Source of the DNA: Candidatus Tayloriibacteriota bacterium
GTDB lineage: Bacteria; Patescibacteriota; Minisyncoccia; Phycocordibacterales; PALSA-1337
Direction: 5' to 3'
Assembly (NCBI GenBank): GCA_903893855.1
Contig: CAITNV010000030.1
Span: forward strand, 1-45,270
Length of the DNA stretch: 45,270 bases
Shown: positions 7,333-15,070 of the stretch, in pieces
Position numbering within the stretch: the stretch's first letter is position 1
How the letters are laid out: every line of letters starts with the position of its first letter
Position numbers and translations under genes: made by a program
The notes under the pieces: model-generated
Database searches by the model: none
Seen by the model: only the letters and a program-made list of their open reading frames with translations
What the model was told of the DNA's origin: nothing

Positions 7333-8277
7333 ATGATATACCACATACTCAGATCACAGCAGTATAGTCGGGAGGATCTCGAAAGACTATTCTGGGACAC
7401 CGATGAAATAAGAAGGCTTTACGAGAACTCGCTCGGCAAAAAAGACCTCAGGACAAGGCTCGAAGGCAAAAGCATGTTTGCGGTTTTTTATGAACCGTCA
7501 ACACGTACCCGCTTCTCATTCTGCATAGCCGCTGCCAATCTTGGGATGACAGCGATTTGGACCGAGAATGCAGGCGAGTTTTCCTCTGCAGTTAAAGGCG
7601 AAACACTCGCAGACACTATTCGTGCACTCGGCGAATTGGGAGGAGACGTCATCGTGCTTCGTCACCCTGATGTAGGTGCAGCCGAACAAGCGGCCGCTAT
7701 CGTCAGGAAGTTCGGCTACAATACCGCAATCATTAATGCGGGTGACGGCACAGGTCAACACCCCACTCAAGCTCTTCTCGACCTGTACACGGTGAAACGT
7801 GAACTGGGCCGTCTGGACAATATGACGGTTGTCGTCGGAGGTGATTTGGCAAATGGTCGGACGGTGCATTCGCTTGTATACCTTTTGTCGAAGTTCGACG
7901 ACATCAACTTCATTTTTCTCTCTCCGCCCAAGCTTACCATGAGCAAAGGCATTCTCGATCACCTTCAGGAGCACGGAATCAAATTCACCGAGACCCAAGA
8001 CAAAGAATGGGCTTTGCGCCAAGCAGACCTCATATACTGGACGCGCATTCAGACTGAACGTGGAAGCACCAATGCCACACTTGATCTGACTATTGGAGAG
8101 CCTGAGTTGAGGCTCATCAAACCCAATGCACGAATACTTCACCCTCTGCCGAGAGTGAGTGAAATTAAAACGGTGGTTGATGAAGACCCTCGCGCAGCCT
8201 ACTTTCGCCAGATCAGCAATGGCATGTTCATCAGAATGGCTTTGCTCGAAAAGGCTTGCGGAGGTTTCCTCGAGTAA
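7333..8277 (+). CDS. pyrB: Aspartate carbamoyltransferase catalytic subunit
   Basis: This 314-residue protein has all catalytic signatures of ATCase: the carbamoyl-phosphate loop STRTRFSF at residues 56-63, SAVKGE at 85-90 from the neighbouring subunit's loop, HPTQ at 143-146, and HPLPRV with D..PRAAYFRQ..NGMFIRMALL near the C terminus. It condenses carbamoyl phosphate and aspartate to carbamoyl aspartate, the first committed step of pyrimidine synthesis. Length is standard. No pyrC, pyrD or intact pyrE is next to it, and no pyrI follows, so it stands alone between a promoter and a terminator. Two degenerate OPRT-like genes lie upstream on the other strand. Isolated pyrB genes are known from reduced genomes. 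Confidence 0.93.
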   Translation: MIYHILRSQQYSREDLERLFWDTDEIRRLYENSLGKKDLRTRLEGKSMFAVFYEPSTRTRFSFCIAAANLGMTAIWTENAGEFSSAVKGETLADTIRALGELGGDVIVLRHPDVGAAEQAAAIVRKFGYNTAIINAGDGTGQHPTQALLDLYTVKRELGRLDNMTVVVGGDLANGRTVHSLVYLLSKFDDINFIFLSPPKLTMSKGILDHLQEHGIKFTETQDKEWALRQADLIYWTRIQTERGSTNATLDLTIGEPELRLIKPNARILHPLPRVSEIKTVVDEDPRAAYFRQISNGMFIRMALLEKACGGFLE

Positions 8278-8299
8278 TTGGTTCGCGACCAAATCCATT

Positions 8300-8325
8300 A
8301 TCCCGATGTAAAGTCGGGATTTTTT
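8300..8325 (+). terminator. Rho-independent terminator of pyrB
   Basis: ATCCCGA (8300-8306) and TCGGGAT (8314-8320), then TTTTT. Confidence 0.85.
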
Positions 8326-8350
8326 ATTTCTCTAAATTGAACGAGATTAG

Positions 8351-8983
8351 TTAATCTACTAAAACAGATCTCACGAAACCGCCCAATTTATTCACTGCCA
8401 CATCAAGTTTCCCACTATTATCGATCTCTAGAACATGCTCCGACGGTATAGAGAATCGATCAACCAGCTTATGAAAGAAGTCCTGCTCGGCTTCTTGGTA
8501 TATTTTTAAACTGCCTACTGTTGAATGAATATCACCAATATTTTTGATCCGCATATTTACACGTTTATTTGCAACAGCTGTATCTACACTAACAAAAACA
8601 AAAAAGAGCTGATGTTTCGAAGCGAGGTATGCAATTAGTCTATCATCAATTGCCTGAATATACGGTTCATCATCTTCAGTAATTTGCTTTTTAATATTTA
8701 TTGCAAGCGCTGCTTGTAATTTAAAAGCATAGTGGCAATCAATAAACATTGCTTGTGTGGTACTTGTCGCCAATTCTTCACTAAGATAGTCAGCTGCTTG
8801 CTCAATCAGTGAATCGTAATTCTTCGGGATTTCTTCATATGATAAGCCATTTCGAGTACCGACTTCAATAAGCGCACGCTTTTGCTTACCAATGATAAAA
8901 TCACTATGGCCCACTAATTTTTCAATTAATGTGGTTTTTCCACTACCATTAATTCCACCTATAAAAAATACTGCTTTTTTCAT
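8351..8983 (-). CDS. Small P-loop nucleotide kinase-like protein
   Basis: A Walker A motif GGINGSGKTT lies at residues 9-18, directly after the first strand. A central strand with FIDCHYAFK and a later R-rich lid-like segment (VANKRVNMRIKN) match the architecture of adenylate-kinase-type P-loop kinases, in which the conserved DxH-like strand and lid arginines contact the phosphates. At 210 aa it has the size of an NMP kinase, but the acceptor is not predictable. It is 16 bases downstream of another small kinase gene (9000-9548) on the same strand and probably shares its transcript. Confidence 0.7.
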   Translation of the reverse strand: MKKAVFFIGGINGSGKTTLIEKLVGHSDFIIGKQKRALIEVGTRNGLSYEEIPKNYDSLIEQAADYLSEELATSTTQAMFIDCHYAFKLQAALAINIKKQITEDDEPYIQAIDDRLIAYLASKHQLFFVFVSVDTAVANKRVNMRIKNIGDIHSTVGSLKIYQEAEQDFFHKLVDRFSIPSEHVLEIDNSGKLDVAVNKLGGFVRSVLVD

Positions 8984-8999
8984 ATGATATTAGACGAAA

Positions 9000-9548
9000 C
9001 TATCGTAATATAAATTTAACAACCTCCCGAGCCACCTCATCGGGTAATTTTTTGTCTGTTTCAATAATATGTCCGCCACATTTCTCGAAAATTGATCGAA
9101 ACGTACCAGCAAAAGCCTTATTATTTTCGATGAAAGTCTCAAAGGGTATTCCGGCCATTCTTTCCATTTCCTTTATATCCTGAGGAGTTGGATGTCGGCG
9201 ACGCAGTCGTGTTTCAAAAACTTCCGGCGAAGCGTGGAGAAGAATGAGCTCAGCTGGTATATCGTGTTCGGGCTTATAGACATCTTTAAATAGCTCCGGA
9301 TTTACGAAACCAGTAATAACTGTACTTTTGTTTTGACGAGCGTTTTCCTTGGCCACATCGAGCCAGTGTCTTGTCTCACTTTTAAGCCATGTTAGTCCGC
9401 CTCCATCTGGAACACCTCGCTCATCTAGGTCTCTAACATCGTATGATTGAAGTGGCAACATTTCTTTCAAGTGAACGAGAGTTGATGACTTCCCGACACC
9501 AGAGATTCCAGAAACGAAATAGATTTTTGGTGGTTTATTTTCGAGCAT
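9000..9548 (-). CDS. Small P-loop kinase / ATP-binding protein
   Basis: The N-terminal strand IYFVSGISGVGKSST carries a Walker A motif (GISGVGKSS). Further features are a DVRDLDERG segment after the second strand, a strand TVITGFVN, and LLHASPEVFETRLRRRHP with the arginine-rich lid typical of shikimate- and nucleoside-kinase-like enzymes. The acceptor substrate is unknown. The ATG at 9548 is preferred to 9560 because a TATGTT -10 box lies 7 bases before it. It forms a two-gene unit with the kinase at 8351-8983. Confidence 0.7.
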   Translation of the reverse strand: MLENKPPKIYFVSGISGVGKSSTLVHLKEMLPLQSYDVRDLDERGVPDGGGLTWLKSETRHWLDVAKENARQNKSTVITGFVNPELFKDVYKPEHDIPAELILLHASPEVFETRLRRRHPTPQDIKEMERMAGIPFETFIENNKAFAGTFRSIFEKCGGHIIETDKKLPDEVAREVVKFILR

Positions 9549-9605
9549 TGTGCCTAACATAATACCATGTAGTTATCTTTAAGTCATAAAGTATAGACTA
9601 TCTAA

Positions 9606-9632
9606 AATAAAAACCCCAACATCAAGTCGGGG
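9606..9632 (-). terminator. Rho-independent terminator
   Basis: CCCCAAC (9614-9620) and GTCGGGG (9626-9632), one mismatch, followed on the - strand by a T-rich run. It ends the MOSC gene. Confidence 0.75.
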
Positions 9633-9640
9633 CTTAACAA

Positions 9641-10393
9641 TCACTCTCTGACCAGCTCAACAACCTCGATTTCCTGACCAACAGAAATGATTGGCACAGG
9701 ATGCAGGCTCTTGAGCCGAGGATAGAAATACGTGCCAAAGTAGATTTTTCCGTTTGGGTTACGGAAGTTGGCAAGCGTCTTAAGAACGCCCCTACCACGC
9801 TCACCGGTGTCTGGGTCAACATCGATAATAGAACAACGTGCGGTCAACTTTCGTCGCTCGAACAATGTATCACCAATGCGAAGCACTTTCCACCTGTTTT
9901 CCTCGAACGGCGCATGATCTGACGTTACAATGTTGGGCCGGAAACAATTGCAACTCACTTTCGGCGAACCAGTCCTCTCGCGCTCTTCATTTACATAGTC
10001 AAGGGATGACTGTCCAATGATGTGAATCGACGCTGAATCGTGGCAGGATATGATCATTGGTTCATCAAAATTATCAAGTGCTCGGCGTCGCATTTTCGAA
10101 TCGTGAACTGCAACGAGCCGACAACTGACACCGAGGTATTCGCTAAACCATGCCGAAGCTTCATCACCTTGATCGTCTGCAATGAATGGCATTGTATGAA
10201 CTGTGACCATACGTTGCGAGGATGGAGAAAACTCCATTCTGTGAGTAAATGTAGGCATCCTCGGAGCCTCAATGCTGAGAGCTGACGAAATAACATTTAC
10301 GTCGACGCCAACAAGAGCGAGTTTTGGGTGTGATCGCTGAGAGAGAAATGTTCCTGACACCGATTCAATGAGCATGAGTTGCTGGTGGATCAT
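9641..10393 (-). CDS. MOSC domain protein, N-terminally short
   Basis: The C-terminal two thirds match the MOSC family: CNCFRPNIVTSDHAPFEENRWKVLRIGD, then RCSIIDVDPDTGERGRGVLKTLANFR and KIYFGTYFYPRL. MOSC domains, related to the C-terminal domain of molybdenum cofactor sulfurase, carry sulfur or bind molybdopterin through a conserved cysteine; here RC in the ARCSIIDVDP segment is the candidate. The MOSC_N part begins only at the GTFLSQRSHPKLALV block, so the usual first 30 or so residues are absent. The ATG at 10393 is used because the longer frame starts with TTG inside the -10 box of the promoter. GAGGGA lies 10 bases before the ATG. Confidence 0.8.
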   Translation of the reverse strand: MIHQQLMLIESVSGTFLSQRSHPKLALVGVDVNVISSALSIEAPRMPTFTHRMEFSPSSQRMVTVHTMPFIADDQGDEASAWFSEYLGVSCRLVAVHDSKMRRRALDNFDEPMIISCHDSASIHIIGQSSLDYVNEERERTGSPKVSCNCFRPNIVTSDHAPFEENRWKVLRIGDTLFERRKLTARCSIIDVDPDTGERGRGVLKTLANFRNPNGKIYFGTYFYPRLKSLHPVPIISVGQEIEVVELVRE

Positions 10394-10443
10394 AGGGCTA
10401 GTTCCCTCACCACGCTCGTGATAACTTATTTTGTTGTACAACA

Positions 10444-10471
10444 ATTATATCGTGGTGGTGTTTGTTGTCAA
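10444..10471 (-). promoter_or_regulatory. Near-perfect promoter of the MOSC gene
   Basis: TTGACA (complement of 10466-10471), 16 bases, TATAAT (complement of 10444-10449). It abuts the terminator of gltX. Confidence 0.8.
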
Positions 10472-10509
10472 ACAAAACAAAACCGCCCTTACTCTTGCGA
10501 GTAGTGGCG
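10472..10509 (-). terminator. Rho-independent terminator of gltX
   Basis: On the - strand CGCC...GGCG and ACTC...GAGT form a stem with a small internal loop and a GCAA tetraloop, followed by GTTTTGTTTTG. Confidence 0.75.
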
Positions 10510-10569
10510 ATGGTGTTAATAATGCTATTATATACCTTAGTTTAAATAATGCAAGTCACAGCACTGACA

Positions 10570-12249
10570 TCAGCCCAGATTTGCAACAGAATTAATCCGC
10601 TGCAATACTCGCTCTTTACCCATAACCTTTAACACGTGGAAGAGATTTGGAGTGCGGTTCGTTCCAGTCATTACCAATCTGAGAATCTTCATAAAGCTAG
10701 CGAAATCACCTTTGAAAGCCTCTGGGTTCGCTTTTAATTTAACTTTGTCGGTAGTAAAACCGAGCTGATCTGCAACCGCCTTTATCTCTGGAAGCCAAGC
10801 ATCAATAGAATCAGTTGTATACAGTACATCCGCAGCCATTAGATCGGCCAAATCCTTTGATATGCTGTTGAAAATAGCCTGCAACTTTTCATCAGCAAGC
10901 ACTTGTTTAACTTTATCTGGATTAAACAAAGAGTCGAAAAAATATCCGATACTATCACGCCCAACAGACCAGTTGGCAATATCCTTTCGAGGATTCTCGA
11001 GATCACGCTCAATTGCAAGAACCTTCTCAAGATAAGGTCGTTCACTTGATATCAGATTGGCGAATGGAGCATCGTATCTTGTTGCCCATTTAATCATCCT
11101 ATCTGCCACTTCCTCTGCAGTCATCATGGCAATAATGTCAGAACTAATATCGTCCAGTTTCTTGAGGTCAATCACAGGACCCGGACCACTCTTTTGCAAT
11201 TCATCCAATTGAAAAGGAAAATCCCATACCGATGCTTGACGCTTCGATTGCCACCAAACATCAAAAGAAGGGTTAGCAAGACGATAAATGTATCCGATCA
11301 GAGCATCAGTTGGATACCCGAGTTCAACGTATCGCATAATATCTGCTTCGGGATCTTTTCTCTTGCTTAATTTTCTAACGGTTGTGCCATCTTTTTTATT
11401 AATTGGAGAGAGATGGCCATATTTGGGAATTGGAAAATCAAACGATTCCCATAATTCCAAATGTTTGCCAACAGACGACAACCATTCTCTTCCTCTAATG
11501 ACAAATGTAGTTCTCATGAGATAATCATCGATAATGTGCGCGAGATGATATGTAGGGATTCCATTTGTCTTAAGCAAGACAAAGTCTTCATCGTTTTGTG
11601 GCACTTGAATGTCGCCTAAAAATTCATCTTTAAATGAACGCTTAACATTCTGATCGCCCATTGATTTAAATCTCAATACATATGGAGTATTATTTTTTAG
11701 TTTTTCCTGAATTTTTTCGATTGGGGCGTCGCGCCAAGTAGCGTATTTGCCATAATAACCAGGGCGAACTTTTTCGGCTTCTTGTTGTGAGCGCTGAATA
11801 TCCAATTCTTCTCTGGTCATAAAGCAAGGATATGCTCTTCCGCGTAATACCAGCTCGCGGGCAAAGCTTGCATAAATATCACGTCGCTGTGTCTGCAGAT
11901 ATGGCGCGTATGCACCGAATTGCTTTTCGCCATCGATGAAGCCTTCGTCGAATTTGATTCCGAATTCTTCCATTCCACTCACAATTAAAGCCCGAGCACC
12001 CTGTACTTCGCGATCGGTATCAGTATCTTCAATTCTTAGGTAAAAGACGCCCTTCGAGTCATTAGCGATTCGGCGGTTTATAACGCCCATATAAAGTGCC
12101 CCGATATGCAAGAAACCAGTCGGGCTTGGGCATAATCGTGTGATTTCAGCCGTAGGTGGCAAGTTGCGGGCAGGATATTTGTCAAACCAAAATTGAATTG
12201 GCTTAACGTCGGCACCAAAGAGAAGGGTAGCTAAATCTAAATTATTCAT
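10570..12249 (-). CDS. gltX: Glutamyl-tRNA synthetase
   Basis: The class I synthetase signatures are CPSPTGFLHIGA at residues 40-51 (HIGH motif) and KLSKRKD (KMSKS motif) in the second third, after GTTVR. The N-terminal RLCPSPTG segment, the RIEDTDTDRE block and a long C-terminal helical domain fit glutamate--tRNA ligase. It charges tRNA-Glu and, in organisms without GlnRS, also tRNA-Gln for the GatCAB route. At 559 aa it is longer than the E. coli enzyme, with about 30 extra residues before the catalytic core. It lies behind a small kinase gene with a 50-base gap that holds its own promoter. Confidence 0.93.
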   Translation of the reverse strand: MNNLDLATLLFGADVKPIQFWFDKYPARNLPPTAEITRLCPSPTGFLHIGALYMGVINRRIANDSKGVFYLRIEDTDTDREVQGARALIVSGMEEFGIKFDEGFIDGEKQFGAYAPYLQTQRRDIYASFARELVLRGRAYPCFMTREELDIQRSQQEAEKVRPGYYGKYATWRDAPIEKIQEKLKNNTPYVLRFKSMGDQNVKRSFKDEFLGDIQVPQNDEDFVLLKTNGIPTYHLAHIIDDYLMRTTFVIRGREWLSSVGKHLELWESFDFPIPKYGHLSPINKKDGTTVRKLSKRKDPEADIMRYVELGYPTDALIGYIYRLANPSFDVWWQSKRQASVWDFPFQLDELQKSGPGPVIDLKKLDDISSDIIAMMTAEEVADRMIKWATRYDAPFANLISSERPYLEKVLAIERDLENPRKDIANWSVGRDSIGYFFDSLFNPDKVKQVLADEKLQAIFNSISKDLADLMAADVLYTTDSIDAWLPEIKAVADQLGFTTDKVKLKANPEAFKGDFASFMKILRLVMTGTNRTPNLFHVLKVMGKERVLQRINSVANLG

Positions 12250-12258
12250 AATAAAATA

Positions 12259-12287
12259 ACTGTAGCGTTTTTTTGGTCTTTTTACAA
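12259..12287 (-). promoter_or_regulatory. Promoter of gltX
   Basis: TTGTAA (complement of 12282-12287), 17 bases, TACAGT (complement of 12259-12264). It ends 9 bases before the ATG, so the leader would be about 2-3 bases. Confidence 0.5.
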
Positions 12288-12299
12288 TGCCGTCTCACA

Positions 12300-12830
12300 T
12301 TAAGCAAGCTTTGCGATAATCAGATCTGCACATTCCTCAGAGCTCAATTTCTCTGAATCGATGACAATTGCTTCCGGTATTGGATTCTCGATATAGAACT
12401 GATCGTTGGGTTCGAAATAGCCGTTCATTTCGGCGATCTTCGCCTCTGGTAGCTCCGACACCTTCATCATTTCTTTGGTTCTTTCATAGACGCGTTGTAG
12501 ACGGACTTCTTTCTGTGCAGTGAGACGGAAAGCGTGGAATTCGGCGCCGTGGGCAACAGCAACTTGTATCAGAGGAAGAATTCCGTCGGTGCTCGTGATC
12601 TGCTCGACGATGACGCTTATTCCATGCTCCAAGTATTTCTCTATCATGACCCACATGACGTCTCGCACAATAGCGAGGGTTTTGTCATTCTCTCGAAAGT
12701 TCGGCACGAGGCGTTTCACATCTGGCAGAGCAATTCGCGCGGTGTCGGGTAGCCACTCATTCACAAGCTTGGAAGTAGTCGTCTTGCCCGAGCCCATTGG
12801 GCCGTCAATGAGGATGAGGAATTTTTTCAT
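12300..12830 (-). CDS. Small P-loop kinase (AAA-type)
   Basis: LILIDGPMGSGKTTTSKLV gives a Walker A motif at residues 9-17. A strand SVIVEQIT and the FRLTAQKEVRLQRVYERT segment, with lid-like arginines, resemble chloramphenicol-phosphotransferase- and gluconate-kinase-type folds. The acceptor is unknown. Its ATG lies only 3 bases after the stop of the toxin gene, so it should be the third gene of the toxin-antitoxin transcript; whether it belongs to that system functionally is open. Confidence 0.7.
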   Translation of the reverse strand: MKKFLILIDGPMGSGKTTTSKLVNEWLPDTARIALPDVKRLVPNFRENDKTLAIVRDVMWVMIEKYLEHGISVIVEQITSTDGILPLIQVAVAHGAEFHAFRLTAQKEVRLQRVYERTKEMMKVSELPEAKIAEMNGYFEPNDQFYIENPIPEAIVIDSEKLSSEECADLIIAKLA

Positions 12831-12833
12831 GGA

Positions 12834-13190
12834 TTATCTTTTATTTAGGTTACGTGTATTTAAATATTCTCGAATTCTTTCTCTGTCTTCGTTGCCCTTG
12901 TCTCCCTTAAAATAAACCTCAATATATACGAGCTCTATTTTGTTTTTGTGATATGCATAGATAAGACGTATTGAACGTGACCGTAGTGATTCACAGTGAA
13001 CATGAACTTTGACTATTTTAACATCACTTGTGGAATTAATAATAGTAAAGTTCTTACCAATTCCAGTTCCATTTGGTGAAGCCACAATAACCGATGTCAC
13101 ATCGTTAATATCCTCACTCAGAGTTGGATATTTTTTTGAAAGCTTTTGTAGCTCCTTCTTAAATTCTGGAAGTTGGTAAATGGTAACCAT
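12834..13190 (-). CDS. RelE/HigB-like toxin of a type II toxin-antitoxin pair
   Basis: The 118-residue protein has the RelE-like order: MVTIYQLPEFKKELQKLSKKYPTL helices, then a strand-rich half with KIVKVHVHCESLRSRSIRLIYAYHKNKIELVYIEVYFKGDKGNED. The basic residues in the middle and the Y..FKGDK segment before a C-terminal helix are characteristic of ribosome-dependent RelE-superfamily mRNA interferases. The gene follows the antitoxin by 2 bases. The order antitoxin then toxin, the tight spacing and the size all fit a TA operon. Toxic activity is inferred from family and context. Confidence 0.75.
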   Translation of the reverse strand: MVTIYQLPEFKKELQKLSKKYPTLSEDINDVTSVIVASPNGTGIGKNFTIINSTSDVKIVKVHVHCESLRSRSIRLIYAYHKNKIELVYIEVYFKGDKGNEDRERIREYLNTRNLNKR

Positions 13191-13192
13191 AA

Positions 13193-13918
13193 TTATTCAG
13201 TGACTGAGGTTTCGTCTGGTCTATAGAAAACATGCCGATAATTAAGAATGTCCATCTTACCTGCTACACGCCATGGAGTGTCGATGTGAGATAGATCGGA
13301 AAGCGCCTTTGCGGTTTTTGAAGCGAGCCGTTCAAGTTCATCATCAATATGCTTGAGCTCTTGAGCATTGAGAGATGAGACTTCGGGCTCGGTAGTTACT
13401 AAATATTTCTTCTGATCATACTGGAAAAACTTACTATGCACCTCAATTAGTTTTCCTTGCGTCTCTAATTCTCGAGTGATTTTCGCAAATGAAACTGGAC
13501 TAGGGCCGTGGGTATTTTTTACATACGTAGCTCCAATAAGGTACTGTTGGTATTTTTCGTAATAATCAAAATCAATGAAATAGAGGAGTTTGTAAATTGC
13601 CGTCTGGCCGATATTGGGACGATTCCCAACCTTGCTCACAATATAAAGTAGGACTTGTCTAAATTTATCGATATTTTCTTTCGGTATTTCTTTGACACGA
13701 ATTGTTTCAACACGAGCGACTATGTCTGCGCTATTTTTCTCAAAAGTATGTAGTGACACATCAAAAAGATTCGCGAGTATAGCCATTTGCTGTTCGGTTG
13801 GCTTCATGTCACCGTCTTCTAATTTAATATATGTAGGACGAGAAATACCCAAACTCTCCGCGACATGAGTCTGAGAAAGGCCTGATAATTTGCGTTTGTT
13901 TTGTATCCAAGTAGACAT
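13193..13918 (-). CDS. HTH-Panacea antitoxin (XRE + DUF4065)
   Basis: Residues 1-60 form a helix-turn-helix of the XRE type (RKLSGLSQTHVAESLGISRPTYIKLEDGDMKPTEQQM). A linker leads to a Panacea/SocA-like DUF4065 domain: IGQTAIYKLLYFIDFDYYEKYQQYLIGATYVKNTHGPSPVSFAKITRELETQGKL is the typical core, with K.LYF.D and G..Y....GP. Panacea domains neutralise many unrelated toxin types; the attached HTH usually represses the operon. The toxin gene follows directly. No other gene lies upstream, so expression probably starts just before 13918. Confidence 0.85.
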   Translation of the reverse strand: MSTWIQNKRKLSGLSQTHVAESLGISRPTYIKLEDGDMKPTEQQMAILANLFDVSLHTFEKNSADIVARVETIRVKEIPKENIDKFRQVLLYIVSKVGNRPNIGQTAIYKLLYFIDFDYYEKYQQYLIGATYVKNTHGPSPVSFAKITRELETQGKLIEVHSKFFQYDQKKYLVTTEPEVSSLNAQELKHIDDELERLASKTAKALSDLSHIDTPWRVAGKMDILNYRHVFYRPDETSVTE

Positions 13919-13927
13919 GCCAGTATG

Positions 13928-13951
13928 GTAACATAAAGATATCTATTTTAC
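13928..13951 (-). promoter_or_regulatory. Possible operator of the toxin-antitoxin operon
   Basis: AGATATCT (13937-13944), a perfect 8-bp palindrome, is flanked by GTAA and TTAC in a 24-base imperfect dyad 20 bases before the antitoxin start. Its position suits autorepression by the XRE domain; this is inference. Confidence 0.3.
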
Positions 13952-14085
13952 AATTTGACTGTAGGTAATGTAATTTTGTATAGCATTGATACTGAGATTT
14001 GCGCATTTAATTGTATACCAAATCAACGCGAATGGAGCACATCAAGAGACTGTAACGCTTCAATCTATTGAACGGCATATGTAAT

Positions 14086-14889
14086 ATGAAAAATAATCAA
14101 AAGAAAATTACACTCATTATTCTAGCGCTTGGTGCGGCAATTGTGATTGGTGGTGGGTATCTCATGTACAAAAATGAAAAAGTAGAGGCACCTAAATCAG
14201 TTGCTGATACTTCTGTTACTGATACTGCACCAAAAGTTTCAGCTCCTGTAGCTCAAGGAGCAGATATTGCCTGTGTTCCTTACAATAATACAACTAATAA
14301 TTCTCCGAAAATAACTACAAAAAATAGCGTCAGCACATATACAAATTCCGATTATGGCTTTCAAATAGCCTATCCAGACAGCCTCCATGCGACATCGAGT
14401 TTTGTGGGGTCGTATAGTTTGATGAGTGATTGGCGACAAAATAGCCACTACAGTTTTTTTGACTACAATCAAGAACATGCTACATATGGATCATATGTAT
14501 TATTTGGTGAGCCAATTGTTAGTGTTGTGTTTGATAATGCTACCTATATTCCAACCGAATATCCCCATAGTACTTCTACATTACGAGTAGAAGTAAGAAT
14601 TGGCGCAAGTAATAACGCTACAGAGGTAGCTCACTGTCTAGACACTGACACTGAAGTTCTCTCAACTTCAACCGTTACGATAGATGGCGTAACTTTTAAT
14701 AAATATAATTATGGAAGGTCAGAACTTAGTAATCGCACGAAGTTTTCAAGTTACAGAACACTACACAACAATACCTGCTTCGCAATAGAACCAGCGTTTT
14801 CATGGGTGGCTTACGACCCTGCGGTATTGATGAGCAAGGATCAACCTATCGTCGATTCTGTTGTGAATAGTTTTAAGTTCACGAAATAG
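14086..14889 (+). CDS. Membrane-anchored extracytoplasmic protein, PsbP-like
   Basis: Residues 7-27 form an N-terminal membrane anchor (ITLIILALGAAIVIGGGYLMY), followed by a Ser/Thr/Pro-rich linker and a globular part starting at YTNSDYGFQIAYPDSL. That pattern, together with the terminal VDSVVNSFKF, is the signature of small PsbP-like domains common in Patescibacteria. Two cysteines in the exported part (AHCLDTD and NTCFAIEP) could form a disulphide. The ATG at 14086 is chosen over 14068 because it places three lysines and polar residues directly before the anchor. A perfect 6-2-6 inverted repeat (TTCAAT, ATTGAA) lies at 14059-14072. The function is unknown. Confidence 0.7.
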   Translation: MKNNQKKITLIILALGAAIVIGGGYLMYKNEKVEAPKSVADTSVTDTAPKVSAPVAQGADIACVPYNNTTNNSPKITTKNSVSTYTNSDYGFQIAYPDSLHATSSFVGSYSLMSDWRQNSHYSFFDYNQEHATYGSYVLFGEPIVSVVFDNATYIPTEYPHSTSTLRVEVRIGASNNATEVAHCLDTDTEVLSTSTVTIDGVTFNKYNYGRSELSNRTKFSSYRTLHNNTCFAIEPAFSWVAYDPAVLMSKDQPIVDSVVNSFKFTK

Positions 14890-14945
14890 TAAGAAAGTAA
14901 TCAAATCGGCTATTTACTGCAAGGCGGTCTTGAAAAATGTATTCC

Positions 14946-14974
14946 TTGACATACCCCACTATAAATGATATGTT
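14946..14974 (+). promoter_or_regulatory. Promoter of the secreted protein gene at 15071
   Basis: TTGACA (14946-14951), 17 bases, TATGTT (14969-14974). It implies a leader of about 90 bases. Confidence 0.7.
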
Positions 14975-15070
14975 ATTTTCCAGTTTAAACCGTCTTTATA
15001 AGGCTAAAAAGGGCTTTCCTTGGCGGGATTGCTCATTGAAAACTAATGAAGACTTGGAAAAAGTTAGAAA

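Noticed and set aside
7516-8298. 260-codon frame antisense to pyrB
   Set aside because: pyrB is fully conserved on the other strand; the antisense frame shows no family similarity and is a codon-usage shadow.
10394-10444. TTG start giving a longer MOSC protein
   Set aside because: The codon lies in the -10 box of a near-consensus promoter, upstream of the predicted transcript start.
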